The notes under the pieces: generated by a model | Database searches by the model: none | What the model saw: only the letters and a program-made list of their open reading frames with translations | Told to the model about the DNA's origin: nothing | In this document: positions 1-11,129 of the stretch, piece by piece | Layout of the letters: every line of letters begins with the position of its first letter | Numbering within the stretch: position 1 is the first letter of the stretch | Assembly (NCBI GenBank): GCA_030674185.1 | Contig: JAPXFY010000023.1 | Coordinates: 14,768,686 to 14,832,685 of the forward strand | Source of the DNA: Monoplex corrugatus | Taxonomy: Eukaryota > Mollusca > Gastropoda > Littorinimorpha > Ranellidae | Length of the DNA stretch: 64,000 nt | Direction: 5' to 3' | Made by a program: the position numbers and the translations under genes

Positions 1-480
1 AAGTCCAACAACTTTCAGATTGTGGGACAGTCTTTGCCTTTAGTAGTGAGGTCTCTACCACATCATTCCCCAGGTATCAGACGATCTTTACCTTTAGTAA
101 TAAAGTCCAACAACTTTCAGATTGTGGGACAGTCTTTGCCTTTAGTAGTGAGGTCTCTACCACATCACTCCCCAGGTATCAGACGATCTTTACCTTTAGT
201 AATAAAGTCCAACAACTTTCAGATTGTGGAACAGTCTTTGCCTTTAGTAGTGAGGTCTCTACCATCTCACTCCCCAGGTGTCAGACGATCTTTACCTTTA
301 GTAATAAAGTCCAACAACTTTCAGATTGTGGGACTGTCTTTGCCTTTAGTAGTGAGGTCTCTACCATCTCACTCCCCAGGTATCAGACGATCTTTACCTT
401 TAGTAATAAAGTCCAACAACTTTCAGATTGTGGGACAGTCTTTGCCTTTAGTAGTGAGGTCTCTACCATCTCACTCCTCA
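1..480. repeat. 102-bp minisatellite, about 4.7 copies
   Basis: The unit recurs exactly every 102 bases (matching positions at 3, 105 and 207). It differs by only a few substitutions between copies. Because 102 is a multiple of three, it stays open as a false 163-residue reading frame. It lies upstream of the LZTFL1 penultimate exon, so it is probably intronic, and it is cut by the window start. A related single piece occurs near 13920. Confidence 0.95.
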
Positions 481-617
481 ACAACCCACATTTTGGAAGA
501 GAAATTTTATTAAACATTACTTGATTCATTTGATTCATTTGAATTATTAGAAGTGTTAAAAGTCTTTGGATGATGAAACATTATTAGTATTCGGAATCAG
601 AGTGGTGGTGCTGGAGG

Positions 618-625
618 TTGTGGGG

Positions 626-656
<31 letters not shown>

Positions 657-1110
657 AATGATAGTGACGATGATGATAATGATGATGACGACGACATCGT
701 TGATGATGGTGGTGGTGGTGATGGTGTTTATGATGACAACAACAACGATGACAACGATGATGATAAGGATGATGATGACAATGGTGATAATGATGATGAT
801 TATAATGGTGGTGATGATGATGACAATGACGACGACAACAACGATGATGATGATGATGACAACGACGACAATGATGAAGAAGACGACGATGACAATAATG
901 ATAAGGATGAAATGATAACAGTGTTGATGATGTTGATGATGATTATGACAACGATGATGATAATGATGACGATAATGATAAGGATGATGATGGTGAAGAA
1001 GACGACGACAATAAGGATGATGATGACAGCATTGATGATGATGATGATGACGATGATGACGATGATGACGATAAGGATGATGATAACAGCGTTGATAATG
1101 ATGAGATGAT
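618..1110. repeat. Degenerate (GAT/GAC/AAC)n trinucleotide repeat
   Basis: About 490 bases of GAT, GAC and AAC triplets lie in the intron just before the LZTFL1 penultimate exon. The array translates as poly-Asp/Asn or poly-Met/Thr in different frames, and this is not evidence of coding. It ends about 20 bases before the acceptor at 1129, so that exon has almost no normal polypyrimidine tract. The stretch 481-617 before it holds nothing recognisable. Confidence 0.93.
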
Positions 1111-1129
1111 GACGCTTAAATTCTGGCAG

Positions 1130-1233
1130 GAACTAGAGAAAAAAGTGAGCCTGACGACACCTTTCAAAAACTTGAAGAGCATGCTGCAGAAGAAGAATGA
1201 ACAGATGAAGGATTTACGCAAACGTCTATCAAA
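1130..1233 (+). CDS. LZTFL1: LZTFL1 penultimate coding exon
   Basis: The exon follows acceptor TTCTGGCAG and ends at donor AAA|GTAAGT. It encodes 34 codons plus two bases of a Lys codon and forms the end of the C-terminal coiled coil. The repeat array downstream begins directly at its donor. Confidence 0.88.
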
Positions 1234-4200
1234 GTAAGTCAGTGGTGTATTACACAAGTTGCGATGAAATAAATGAATAAAAAAGTCACATTAAGAAATC
1301 AGTGGCATATTATACAAGTTACTTTGAAATAAAAGACATGAAAAGGCCATGTTAAGGTCAGAAGCCAGTGGCATATTACACAGAACACAGTGAAATGAAT
1401 GACGTAAAAAGGCTGCATTAAGGTAAGAAATCAGGGACCTGTTACACAGAACACCATAAAATAAATGAATAAAAAGCCACATTAAGGTAAGAAATCAGTG
1501 GGGTGTTATACAGATTACGATGAAATAAATGCATAAAAAGACCTCATTAAAGTAAAAAATCAGTGGCGTGTTATACAGGTCATGAGGAAATGAATGACGT
1601 AAAAAGGCCACGTTGGGGTGAGAAATCAGTGACTTGTTGCACAGAACACAATAAATGATGTAAAAAAGCCCACTTTAAGGTCAGAAATCAGTGACATGTT
1701 ACATAGATTATGAGGAAATAAATGACGTAAAAACCTACTTTAAGGTCAGAAATCAGTGGCGTGTTACACAGGTTACGATGAAATAAATCAGGTAAAAAGA
1801 CCACATTAAGGTCAGAAATCAGTGGCGTGTTACACAGGTTACGATGAAATAAATCAGGTAAAAAGACCGCATTAAGGTCAGAAATCAGTGGCGTGTTACA
1901 CAGGTTACGATGAAATAAATCAGGTAAAAAGACCGCATTAAGGTCAGAAATCAAGTGGCGTGTTACACAGGTTACGATGAAATAAATCAGGTAAAAAGAC
2001 CGCATTAAGGTCAGAAATCAGTGGCGTGTTACACAGGTTACGATGAAATAAATCAGGTAAAAAGGCCGCATTAAGGTCAGAAATCAGTGGCGTGTTACAC
2101 AGGTTATGATGAAATAAATCAGGTAAAAAGGCCGCATTAAGGTCAGAAATCAGTGGCGTGTTACACAGGTTACGATGAAATAAATCAGGTAAAAAGACCG
2201 CATTAAGGTCAGAAATCAGTGGCGTGTTACACAGGTTACGATGAAATAAATCAGGTAAAAAGACCGCATTAAGGTCAGAAATCAGTGGCGTGTTACACAG
2301 GTTACGATGAAATAAATCAGGTAAAAAGACCGCATTAAGGTCAGAAATCAGTGGCGTGTTACACAGGTTACGATGAAATAAATCAGGTAAAAAGACCGCA
2401 TTAAGGTCAGAAATCGGTGGCGTGTTACACAGGTGTTAGTGAAGTAAATCAGGCGAAAAAGACAAATTAACTCTTTTCCTGCCATGGTCGCAATCAAGCG
2501 ACTTCCCGTACGACCGCCAAGGTTGCATTTGTGTGACTTGGAGGGGTCATGCTAAACGATAACTTTTCATGCGGGTACAAAGCTTCTGTCAGCTCCACTG
2601 GTGAATGCAGGCAACTGTGCTATTTTTAAACTTTACCCAGCGACCTAGTTTTTCAGCAGTAAGGCCGAAGTGTGGCTTTGATAACTGTTAACTGTTGGAA
2701 TTTACGTCACGTTTTCTCCGGAGCATTTTCTCCAAAATGGCTACAAATCGACACGCATTGTCTACCACTCCAAGTACAATAAGCAGACAGCTGACTTTGT
2801 GTGTAGATTTTCCATTGCTTTTCCTCATTTATTATAATGATATCTGGTGCGCAACTCACGAAATAAGGTTAGTAGTACAACTGATAAACCATATGAAAAA
2901 AAAAAGTTTTTCCTTTATAATAAGATCATCTGTGGAATAATCAATCAAGCACATAAACATAAGCTAGCATTCATATATAAATACAACATCTGCCCTTTAC
3001 ACAGCAAAAAAAAAAAAAGTAAATGAAGATCTTTAGTAGTCTTTGAGATATAAGCTTTAAAAATGTATACTGCGCTGCAAAATTGGCTGCCCAAAGTATA
3101 CTTGGCATTGAGGAGTGCTGTTTCTGGGGAAACTTGGCAGTGAAAGAGTTAAGATCAGAAATCAGTGGCGTGTTACACATGTGTTGATGAAGTAAATCAG
3201 GTAAAAAGGCCACATTACGGTATGAAATCAGTGGCATGTTACACATGTGTTGATGAAGTAAATCAGGTAAAAAGGCCACATTACGGTATGAAATCAGTGG
3301 TGTGTTACACATGTGTTGATGAAGTAAATCAGGTAAAAAGGCCACATTACGGTATGAAATCAGTGGCATGTTACACATGTGTTGATGAAGTAGATCATGT
3401 AAAAAGGTGATATTACGGTATGAAATCGATGGCAAGTTACACATGTGTTGATGAAGTAAATCAGGTAAAAAGGCCACATTACGGTATGAAATCGATGGCA
3501 TGATACACAGGTGTTGATGAAGTAAATCAGGTAAAAAGGCGACATTACAGTATGAAATCGATGGCGTGTTACACATGTGTTGATGAAGTAAGTCAGGTAA
3601 AAAGGCCACATTACGGTATGAAATCGATGGCGTGATACACGTGTGTTGATGAAGTAAATCAGGTAAAAAGGCCACATTACGGTATGAAATCATTGGCGTG
3701 TTACACATGTGTTGATGAAGTAAATCAGGTAAAAAGGCCACATTACGGTATGAAATCAATGGCGTGTTACACATGTGTTGATGAAGTAAATCAGGTAAAA
3801 AGGCCACATTACGGTATGAAATCAGTGGCGTGTTACACATGTGTTGATGAAGTAAGTCAGGTAAAAAGGCCACATTACGGTATGAAATCAATGGCGTGTT
3901 ACACATGTGTTGATGAAGTAAATCAGGTAAAAAGGCCACATTACGGTATGAAATCAGTGGCGTGTTACACATGTGTTGATGAAGTAAATCAGGTAAAAAG
4001 GCCACATTACAGTATGAAATCGATGGCATGATACACAGGTGTTGATGAAGTAAATCAGCTAAAAAGGCGACATTACGGTATGAAATCAATGGCGTGTTAC
4101 ACATGTGTTGATGAAGTAAATCAGGTAAAAAGGCCACATTACGGTATGAAATCAATGGCGTGTTACACATGTGTTGATGAAGTAAATCAGGTAAAAAGGC

Positions 4201-6096
4201 CACATTACGGTATGAAATCAGTGGCGTGTTACACATGTGTTGATGAAGTAAATCAGGTAAAAAGGCCACATTACGGTATGAAATCAATGGCGTGTTACAC
4301 ATGTGTTGATGAAGTAAATCAGGTAAAAAGGCCACATTACGGTATGAAATCAGTGGCGTGTTACACATGTGTTGATGAAGTAAATCAGGTAAAAAGGCCA
4401 CATTACGGTATGAAATCAATGGCGTGTTACACATGTGTTGATGAAGTAAATCAGGTAAAAAGGCCACATTACGGTATGAAATCAGTGGCGTGTTACACAT
4501 GTGTTGATGAAGTAAATCAGGTAAAAAGGCCACATTACGGTATGAAATCAATGGCGTGTTACACATGTGTTGATGAAGTAAATCAGGTAAAAAGGCCACA
4601 TTACGGTATGAAATCGATGGCGTGATACACGTGTGTTGATGAAGTAAATCAGGTAAAAAGGCCACATTACGGTATGAAATCAGTGGCATGTTTAACACAC
4701 ACAGGTGTTGATGAAGTAAATCAGGTAAAAAGGCCATATTAAGGTATGAAATCAATGGTGTGTTACACATGTGTTGATGAAGTAAATCAGATAAAAAGGC
4801 CACATTAAGATCAGAAATCAGTGACACTGTAAATTGGCTAAAGAATGACATCAGGAGTTGGTGATGATTTGTGAGTTGGTTACTGATTTATATTTTGATA
4901 CTAAGAGGTAATGTTTTGGGTATTGATTGATTAGTTGGCTGATTTACATATTGACACTTGTTTTTAGGTGTTGATTGATTAGTTGACTGATGTATATTTT
5001 GATAATTGGGAGTTGGTATTTTTGATGTTGATTGATTAGTTGGCTGATTTATATTTTGACAATTGGAGTTGGTATTTTAGATATTGATTGATTAGTTGAC
5101 TGATTTATATTTTGACAGTTGGAGTTGGTATTTTTGATGTTGATTGATTAGTTGACTGATTTATATTTTGACAGTTGGAGTTGGTATTTTTGATGTTGAT
5201 TGATTAGTTGACTGATTTATATTTTGACAATTGGAGTTGGTATTTTTGATGTTGATTGATTAGTTGACTGATTTATATTTTGACAGTTGGAGTTGGTATT
5301 TTTGATGTTGATTGATTAGTTGACTGATTTATATTTTGACAGTTGGAGTTGGTATTTTTGATGTTGATTGATTAGTTGGCTGATATATATTTTGACAATT
5401 GGAGGTGGTATTTTGGATATTGATTGATTAGTTGGCTAATGTATATTTTGACAATTGGAGGTGGTATTTTGGATATTGATTGATTAGTTGACTGATTTAT
5501 ATTTTGACAATTGGAGGTGGTATTTTGGATATTGATTGATTAGTTGACTGATTTATATTTTGACAATTGGAGGTGGTATTTTGGATATTGATTGATTAGT
5601 TGACTGATTTATATTTTGACAATTGGAGGTGGTATTTTGGATATTGATTGATTAGTTGACTGATTTATATTTTGACATTAGGAGTTAGTGTTTTGGGTGT
5701 TTAGTTGGTGGCTAATTGTCTATTGTTTCAGATTGTCTTTAAAGCAGAGAAAGTGGATTTGTTTAAAATTAATATTTTCATGAATATTTAGATATCATAT
5801 AATGAAACAGGAATGAAAAATTAATTATACAGAGAATAAGATGACTTAACAAAACCATCATCTTCCCTGGGATTTTATGGTATTCGAAAGTCTTTGAAAC
5901 TTGTGTAAGATCGACAAACGTTTTGAAAAATTGTGGAAACTGAAACTCAGTGAAAGAGCATTGTAAAAACTTGTAAGTGTCATGATGCTTAGAATGCTGA
6001 CAGAATGAGGGAAAAAAACTTTCATTTGACTAATACATGAAACATTAGTTTGAATTTCCTTTCTGTTTCAGATACGAATCATTGGGTGATGAATAG
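1130..6096 (+). CDS. LZTFL1: LZTFL1, leucine zipper transcription factor-like 1 (3' end, last two coding exons)
   Basis: LZTFL1 is a coiled-coil cytoplasmic protein that binds the BBSome and controls entry of cargo into cilia. The window shows its C-terminus in two exons, 1130-1233 and 6072-6096 (stop TAG at 6094). The 42 encoded residues start ELEKKV and continue KKNEQMKDLRKRLSKYESLGDE-stop in two parts. From memory, the human C-terminus reads ELEKKF, then KKNDQIKDLRKRLAQYEPED. The intron is phase 2 with donor GTAAGT and acceptor TTTCAG, and the split Lys codon (AA|A) rejoins correctly. Upstream exons are outside the window. The 4.8-kb intron is almost wholly tandem repeats plus one TTAA element. 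The short C-terminal match is highly specific because of the KDLRKRL block and the stop position. Confidence 0.88.
1234..2466. repeat. 66-bp minisatellite, block 1 (starts at the LZTFL1 donor)
   Basis: About 18-19 copies of a 66-base unit start exactly at the intron donor. The first seven units are divergent, and several begin GTAAG or GTGAG after AAG. From about 1740 on the units are almost identical. Most units contain AATAAA on the + strand. The block is interrupted by a TTAA element at 2467-3152 and resumes as a diverged subfamily. Confidence 0.95.
2467..3152. mobile_element. TTAA-flanked piggyBac-like non-autonomous element, 686 bp
   Basis: The ends are TTAACTCTTTTCCTGCC on the left and a GGCAGTGAAAGAGTTAA right end, an imperfect inverted repeat flanked by TTAA. 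It splits the 66-bp minisatellite at the unit's own TTAA, which is present once in uninterrupted units (GCATTAAGGTC). The interior has a start-like segment around 2738 (KMATNRHALST) but no recognisable transposase. Its arms resemble those of the other TTAACYCYTT elements in this window. Confidence 0.8.
3153..4832. repeat. 66-bp minisatellite, block 2
   Basis: About 25 copies of a 66-base unit related to block 1, with GATGAAGTAAATCAGG replacing GATGAAATAAATCAGG so that AATAAA is lost. In 4080-4620 the units alternate at one site (CAATGGCG versus CAGTGGCG), which gives a 132-bp higher-order repeat. The 22-codon period keeps a 626-residue frame open on the minus strand, which is not a gene. Confidence 0.95.
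4865..5705. repeat. 56-bp minisatellite, about 15 copies
   Basis: The unit contains TTGATTGATTAGTTGACTGA followed by TTTATATTTTGACA and a GGAGTTGGTATTTT or GGAGGTGGTATTTT segment. Matching positions at 5140 and 5196 give the period. Two subtypes (GGAGTTGG first, GGAGGTGG later) occupy separate halves. The array lies in the last LZTFL1 intron. The rest of that intron (5706-6071) shows nothing. Confidence 0.94.
6072..6096 (+). CDS. LZTFL1: LZTFL1 last coding exon with stop
   Basis: After acceptor TTTCAG at 6067-6071, the base A completes the split Lys codon. Seven residues, YESLGDE, then lead to TAG at 6094-6096. The human protein ends YEPED at the same place. Confidence 0.86.
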
Positions 6097-6630
6097 AATG
6101 AAGCTTTCATCTCTTATCACATATCATCACAACAGGCCCAGTGAGAACCATCCAACAAGCATTCCTCTTTTAAATGGCCAATGATCTTTTTTGCAAGTGC
6201 CTGTTGCGTTTCATGTGTTGGTCTTTGACTGACTCAGATTTCGTCATCTGGTTGTGAAATTAAAAAAAAAAATTCTTTGTTGGGTCATCTGTGGAGTCTA
6301 TTTCCCCCGCCGCTTGCAATATTGTGATAATTGTGTTCTTATGAGTTATTCATTGGTATCCGTCCATTGTTGGAAATTACATATTGTTCATGGCTATTGT
6401 TTAGATATGACTGTTGCTTTTTTTGAAATTATTGGCTGTTTGTTTCATTTATTTTATTTCTTTTTTTCTGTTCTTTCTATACATATTCTTCCATTCTGTC
6501 TTCTGTCTCCTGTCTGTCTCTTTTCTTCTCTCTCTCTCCCCTTTGCTGTCTGTGTTTCTGTCTGTTATATTTGTTAATTTTGGACGTGTTTTCTTTTTCT
6601 GTAAAAAATAAAGTGTTCTTGTTTAAATCT
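6097..6630 (+). other. LZTFL1: LZTFL1 3' untranslated region
   Basis: This T-rich, non-repetitive sequence follows the LZTFL1 stop codon and ends at an AATAAA signal with a GT/T-rich downstream region. Small reading frames here encode only hydrophobic Phe/Leu-rich peptides and look like chance. The exact cleavage position is inferred. Confidence 0.7.
6607..6612 (+). promoter_or_regulatory. LZTFL1: AATAAA polyadenylation signal of LZTFL1
   Basis: A canonical AATAAA lies about 510 bases past the LZTFL1 stop and is followed by GTGTTCTTGTTT, a typical GU/U-rich element. It is the first canonical signal after the stop that I can see. Confidence 0.75.
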
Positions 6631-7563
6631 GGTGATTTTGTTCAAGATTGTTGAATACCTGACAGTTAACTTTCATGTTGAATGATCATTACACTGTTGT
6701 CATCACGTGTGGGAATTAGAAAATGTTTCTTGTCATTTTGTGAGAGTTTCTCTGGTGATAGTAGATGTGTCTGTTACGTTAGTGTCAGACTATACATGTT
6801 GCTGGCCTCATCCAATACAGTGAAGCGTGTACATTTCTAAATGAATGGAAGAAAAGTGTGGTGTTCCGATTCCTTTGCTGGGATCTAGTGTAGGCCCTAC
6901 ATTCCCTTTATCAGTATCTGTGTTGTGCTAACTGTGCTAACAGCTGAGCGTAGGAGCATGATGCCAAACTGTGATGTTGTATGTTTCTGCGCATCATGCC
7001 TTTACCCTTTTTCAGATATTCTTTACGTATTGCTTGTGTAAAAAGAAGTTTCAGTTTCAGGTTGTCCCAAATTTCCTGCACAGTATCCTTTCTTTAAGTA
7101 TAGAAGAAGTAAATAGAATATGAAGACCAGAGTTTTTGCAAAGGATGAAAAAATGTTCAAGATTTTTTTTTCAACCAAGCCTATCCTGTTAAAACAACAG
7201 AAGAAAGGCCTATCCTCTCTGATTGTGATGCTTGACATAAATCAACATATAAATGAATAACTCCATTATAAGCATACTTACTGACCTATAAGTATCATGC
7301 TATGGATAGTGATATATAGTAATGATAATGACTACTAATACAGTGCGTCATTTGACAAGAGCCCTAAATGCTTCACAAAAGCATGACATACAAAGAAAGA
7401 TGCTTGTAAATACTTGTCAACCTGTATTGCCATAATAAATATAATGTTAGGTAAGCTGTAAAAATGAATTCTAATGAAAGTTCTACTTCCATAATGTCAA
7501 TTTGTCATACATGATAAAAAAAACAACAACAAACAAACAAAAAGCCTTAAAAGTGCAACAGCA
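6631..7563. other. Intergenic stretch with no recognisable feature
   Basis: This AT-rich sequence follows the LZTFL1 poly(A) region. I see no conserved protein, RNA gene or clear repeat in it. Reading frames on both strands are short and low-complexity. Confidence 0.6.
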
Positions 7564-7680
7564 GTGAATATTTTTCTCTTTCTTCACAACACACACCACA
7601 CACACATAACACACACACACAACAGACACAGACACACACACACACACAACACACACACAACACACACACACCACACAACA

Positions 7681-7720
<40 letters not shown>

Positions 7721-7745
7721 CCACACACACACACACACACACACA
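7564..7745. repeat. Imperfect (CA)n microsatellite
   Basis: About 160 bases of CA dinucleotides have interruptions (CACCACA, AACACA). Histidine/threonine- and cysteine/valine-rich frames here are artefacts. Confidence 0.97.
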
Positions 7746-7786
7746 TATTACAAATATATCAATATATCTCAGAAAGGAGTTTAGCA

Positions 7787-8250
7787 TTTCTTCAAGAGAG
7801 ATTCGTTATGCTTGGAAAATTCCATAAGCACTCCACCCTAATCTGCCAGCAGTTAACCCTTTGACTTCCGAACCCTGTCCATCAGCGTCCTACATTGTCA
7901 ACCATGCTAACAAAACAAAATCCTAATCCTTTGACTCCCTCAACCTCTCCACCAGCTTTCTGCAGGAAGCTGGTAGATAGGGTGAGAGAGACAAAAGGTT
8001 AAGTTTTTGCAGTTGGTGGATAGGGTGAGGGAGTCAAAGGGTTAAGTGACAGACTGTCTGAGCCTGCACAAAATCCAGTGTGCCAGCAGTGTCTTGAAAT
8101 GGGGAGGGGGGAGAGGGACCTATGAAACACCAAACTGTCACCACCAGAATGATGGAAACATTAAGATTGACAGTGAACAGGGTGGGTTTTTAATGATGCA
8201 GACTGGGTTTGAACTCAAGATGTCAGATCTTGAGTCCATGGCTGTATCAC
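7787..8250 (-). mobile_element. Half copy of the foldback element family, split by a MITE
   Basis: The segments 7787-7852 and 8046-8250 match the right arm of the foldback element at 22092-22618. Shared blocks include GGGACCTATGAAACA, CACCAGAATGATGG and a terminal GATCTTGAGTCCA. A TTAA MITE at 7853-8045 separates the two parts. No coding capacity is seen. Confidence 0.75.
7853..8045. mobile_element. TTAA palindromic MITE (copy 1)
   Basis: The outer ends are TTAACCCTTTGACTTCC and GGAGTCAAAGGGTTAA. The inner part is a second inverted repeat with CCAGCTTTCTGCAGGAAGCT at its centre. The element interrupts a foldback-family repeat at a TTAA target. The size and TTAA duplication fit a piggyBac-type MITE. 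Confidence 0.85.
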
Positions 8251-8269
8251 AAAAGAGAGTACAGAAAGG

Positions 8270-8440
8270 CTTTATAGTACGTGACAAATGTTTCTTCTGT
8301 ATTTTTATCTGTTTCTACTAACACATTCATACTTGTTTTGTGTACAGTAACCTTAAACCAATTTGGTAAGTGTTTATAGTACATGACAAATGTTTCTTCT
8401 GTATTTCTATCTGTATCTATTATTATAATTATGTATACTC
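8270..8440. repeat. Two-copy tandem duplication of about 102 bp
   Basis: The motif GACAAATGTTTCTTCTGTAT occurs at about 8282 and again at about 8384, followed both times by tct-rich and ACTTGTTTT/ACTCGTTTTT segments and AAACCAATT. This is a simple duplication with no coding signal. The stretch 8441-8863 shows nothing else. Confidence 0.75.
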
Positions 8441-8863
8441 GTTTTTGTGTATAGTAATTGTAAACCAATTCAGGAAGTGTTTATTGTTAGATATACTTAT
8501 GCTGTATTGACAAACTGTAAATCTTCATATACATCGTCTTTTGGTTGCCATTGTATGTGCTGAATGTTTGTCTGTGAATGACTTAACAAATTGTTTGGAT
8601 AAACTCTCATTTTGTGAGGACTGAAAGATAAAGAAACTTGACTAAAATTTGCAGGAATTGTGTTTGCTTATACAGGGTATTGCTCATCTTGACACATACA
8701 CACATCATCATCATCACTTGCATGCATAACTCAGAAGTGTCTTTTTTGTGTTATAGTTTGCTTTGTTATGTTTTTCCACAATGAATTGAAGATTTTGGCA
8801 AATGACAGCTCTTACTTAAATTAAGATGTCTTAATCAAAATTGTTTAGCTTATACAAGTTTGT

Positions 8864-9214
8864 TTACAGATTGGTTTCTCAGAAGAATGTTGAGAGTTCC
8901 ATGGACAGCAAAGAAAACAAACGAGACAGTCTTGATGGAGGCAGACACAAGTCGATCACTGATAAGGAAGATTAGGAAAAGACAAGCAACATTTATAGGC
9001 CATTTTATGAGGAAGGGGGATTTGGAGCACCTGGTCACAATGGGAAAGCTGGAGGGAAAGAGAGACACCGGGTAGACCCAGGGAGAGAATGCTGGACAGA
9101 CTTGCAAGGTGGCTGGGAATGAAGAGGTGGGGGAGATGCTGGGGGCAACGAGAGACAGAGATGGTTGGAAGTCCATGGTGCCAACACCATGCGGCAGGGC
9201 ACCTGATGATGATG
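8864..9214 (+). mobile_element. 5'-truncated LINE 3' end (RTE-like)
   Basis: The translation includes FLRRMLRVPWTAKKTNETVL and KRQATFIGHFMRKG, a typical end of a LINE ORF2 after the reverse transcriptase. The copy is broken by frameshifts and ends with GCAGGGCACC and a (GATGAT) tail. It is about 90% alike by eye to the copy at 18103. I see no intact open frame. Confidence 0.8.
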
Positions 9215-9639
9215 ATGAAGTTTGTTTAGTAGGGGTGGTTTAGACTGTGTCGATTTTCAGCTTCATGCGTAATTACTGTTTCTAATAGCTATGTGCTGTC
9301 CTAACTAGTTCATTTCTCAGTAAGTAAGAACTTTAAAACATTTAGACCATTCAGGCAGAGTGGTTTGACTGGTTCAGCCACTCCAACCACTATGCCATGT
9401 AGTGGGATCCCACTGCAGCACATAGGGATTATGCAACCACCAACACCTCAACCGGAACCTATTCCTTGAATGGCACTCAACCCATGCGATAGACTTTGGT
9501 ACTGATATGTTTCTGGAGACTTGCTGTTATTTTCTTCGCCTGCTCAACATCGTTCTGGGCCTGTATAGATTGCCACAGATAACTTTGCCAAATTCCTAGA
9601 GGAGATCAATCCCATTTCCTTGTAGATGAACTTTTCACT
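9215..9639. other. Intergenic stretch with no recognisable feature
   Basis: No gene, RNA or clear repeat could be recognised between the LINE fragment and the next MITE. Confidence 0.5.
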
Positions 9640-9830
9640 TTAAGCCTTTGACTCCTGCGCCTTGTCCACCGCATCCAGCATTGCCAACCATGCTAGCAAA
9701 GCAAAAACTTAACTCTTTGATTCCTCACCCTTTCCACCAGCTTCCTGCAGGAAGCTGGTGGAAATGGTGAGGGAATCAAAGGGTTAAGTTTTTACAGTTG
9801 GTAGATAGGGTGTGGGAGTCAAAGGGTTAA
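9640..9830. mobile_element. TTAA palindromic MITE (copy 2)
   Basis: The element runs from TTAAGCCTTTGACTCC to GGAGTCAAAGGGTTAA and has an inner inverted repeat around CCAGCTTCCTGCAGGAAGCT. It has the same outer/inner design as the copy at 7853. Confidence 0.85.
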
Positions 9831-10790
9831 CAGTAAAGCCATTAACAAACTCGTTGTTGGAGGAGTGGATTGAGACCACCGACTCCTTGTAGCATCAAGA
9901 CAGCCATGCCTGTCTTGTATGGTTATAAAGGGATTCAGGACCCCTGCTCCTAAAAGTGGAGGCAATCGATAGGGCTTCCAAAGAAATCCCAGCTTTTAGG
10001 AGTGTCCTTCAGACAAACATTTCGTGGCCTGACCTCGAAATTATGAAGGATTTCTGGATGATGTGATGGCAGGATCTGCCACTTGACAGCCATTCATGGA
10101 GGTACAGCAGCTGAGGATTGCAGTGCTTCACTCCTGACAAGAAGACCTTGTCAGTGTATGACACGCAGACTCAGGGATTAATTATGCCAGGTAATTGCTG
10201 GCAGGTTTGGGTGGAACGCATGCGGAGTTGTCTGAGTGTAAAAAAATCCTCTGGAACAAACTCCAAACTGTAAACTGATTGAGGTTGTCTGATGACATCC
10301 TCATGAAGAATAAGTTGCATTCTCTCGTGGGACAGAGATCAGAGGTCTGGGAACCAAGGCTGAGCCAGTTACAGTGGGGCTGTAAGTGTCATTTTTGCAG
10401 TCCTGCTTTCATGATCACTTTTGACAGGATGGGGAAAGGAAGGAAGGCATAATTTATGAAGGGACCACAGTCTGTCAAAAGGGTGTCAGTCATATAGTCC
10501 TCTGTCTTGTAGACTGGAGATAGGTACAGTTGAAGAAGTTTGCTGAATTTGGTCGCAAACGGATCTATCATGGGTTGAAACCAGAGGCTCCAGGGCCATT
10601 GAAGGTCCTATTGTTCAGTCACTTCAAGTGTAGAATGCAATGTTATCTGCTGAAAAAGTTTGTCAGACTACTCTGTGAAGACACTAAACTAATGCGATCA
10701 GTGCATGTATCTGTAAATATCACAAAAAGTGTGCTTTCGTGGGCTTTTTCCCTTTTTTTCTTTCTTTCTCTTTTGTTGTTGTTTCTTTTG

Positions 10791-10795
<5 letters not shown>
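9831..10795. other. Intergenic, mostly unrecognised; foldback fragment at about 10185-10290
   Basis: The short stretch around 10185-10290 (GGGTGGAACGCATGC, GAACAAACTCCAAACT) matches part of the foldback family. The rest (including 9860-10180, which may be an old transposon) has no feature I can name. Confidence 0.45.

Positions 10796-10869
<74 letters not shown>
10796..10869. repeat. (GT)n microsatellite
   Basis: A nearly pure GT run of about 74 bases with one GTTGTG interruption. Confidence 0.97.
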
Positions 10870-11129
10870 ATAAGGAGGTTGACTCTGATCAACAAGGATG
10901 AAACTCTGTGTGTGCATCTTTCTGTCAGTCCATGTTTGTCTTTTAATCAATCATAAAGCTTTTTTGTTTGTATTGATTTGCTTTAGAAATGAATTAATGT
11001 GTAACTTCAGTGAATATAAAATCAAAACATTTAGAGATGAAATCAGATCAGAGCTAAGCAGACCATGAATCTCACAAGACAAGGGAGAAATTTTTTTATA
11101 AAAGACAAAATGCTTGTCTCAGACAAACA

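Noticed and set aside
22..513. 163-codon frame with LPLVVRS repeats
   Set aside because: Product of the 102-bp minisatellite, whose length is a multiple of three.
618..1109. 163-codon Asp/Asn-rich frame
   Set aside because: Pure trinucleotide repeat that also gives open frames in another phase. The real exon starts after the acceptor at 1129 in an unrelated frame.
1234..4832. CRISPR-like array
   Set aside because: The units are contiguous repeats without unique spacers, in a eukaryotic intron.
2971..4851. 626-codon open frame on the minus strand
   Set aside because: It is the translation of the 66-bp minisatellite (22-codon period). The plus-strand frames are open for the same reason, and there is no start context or family match.
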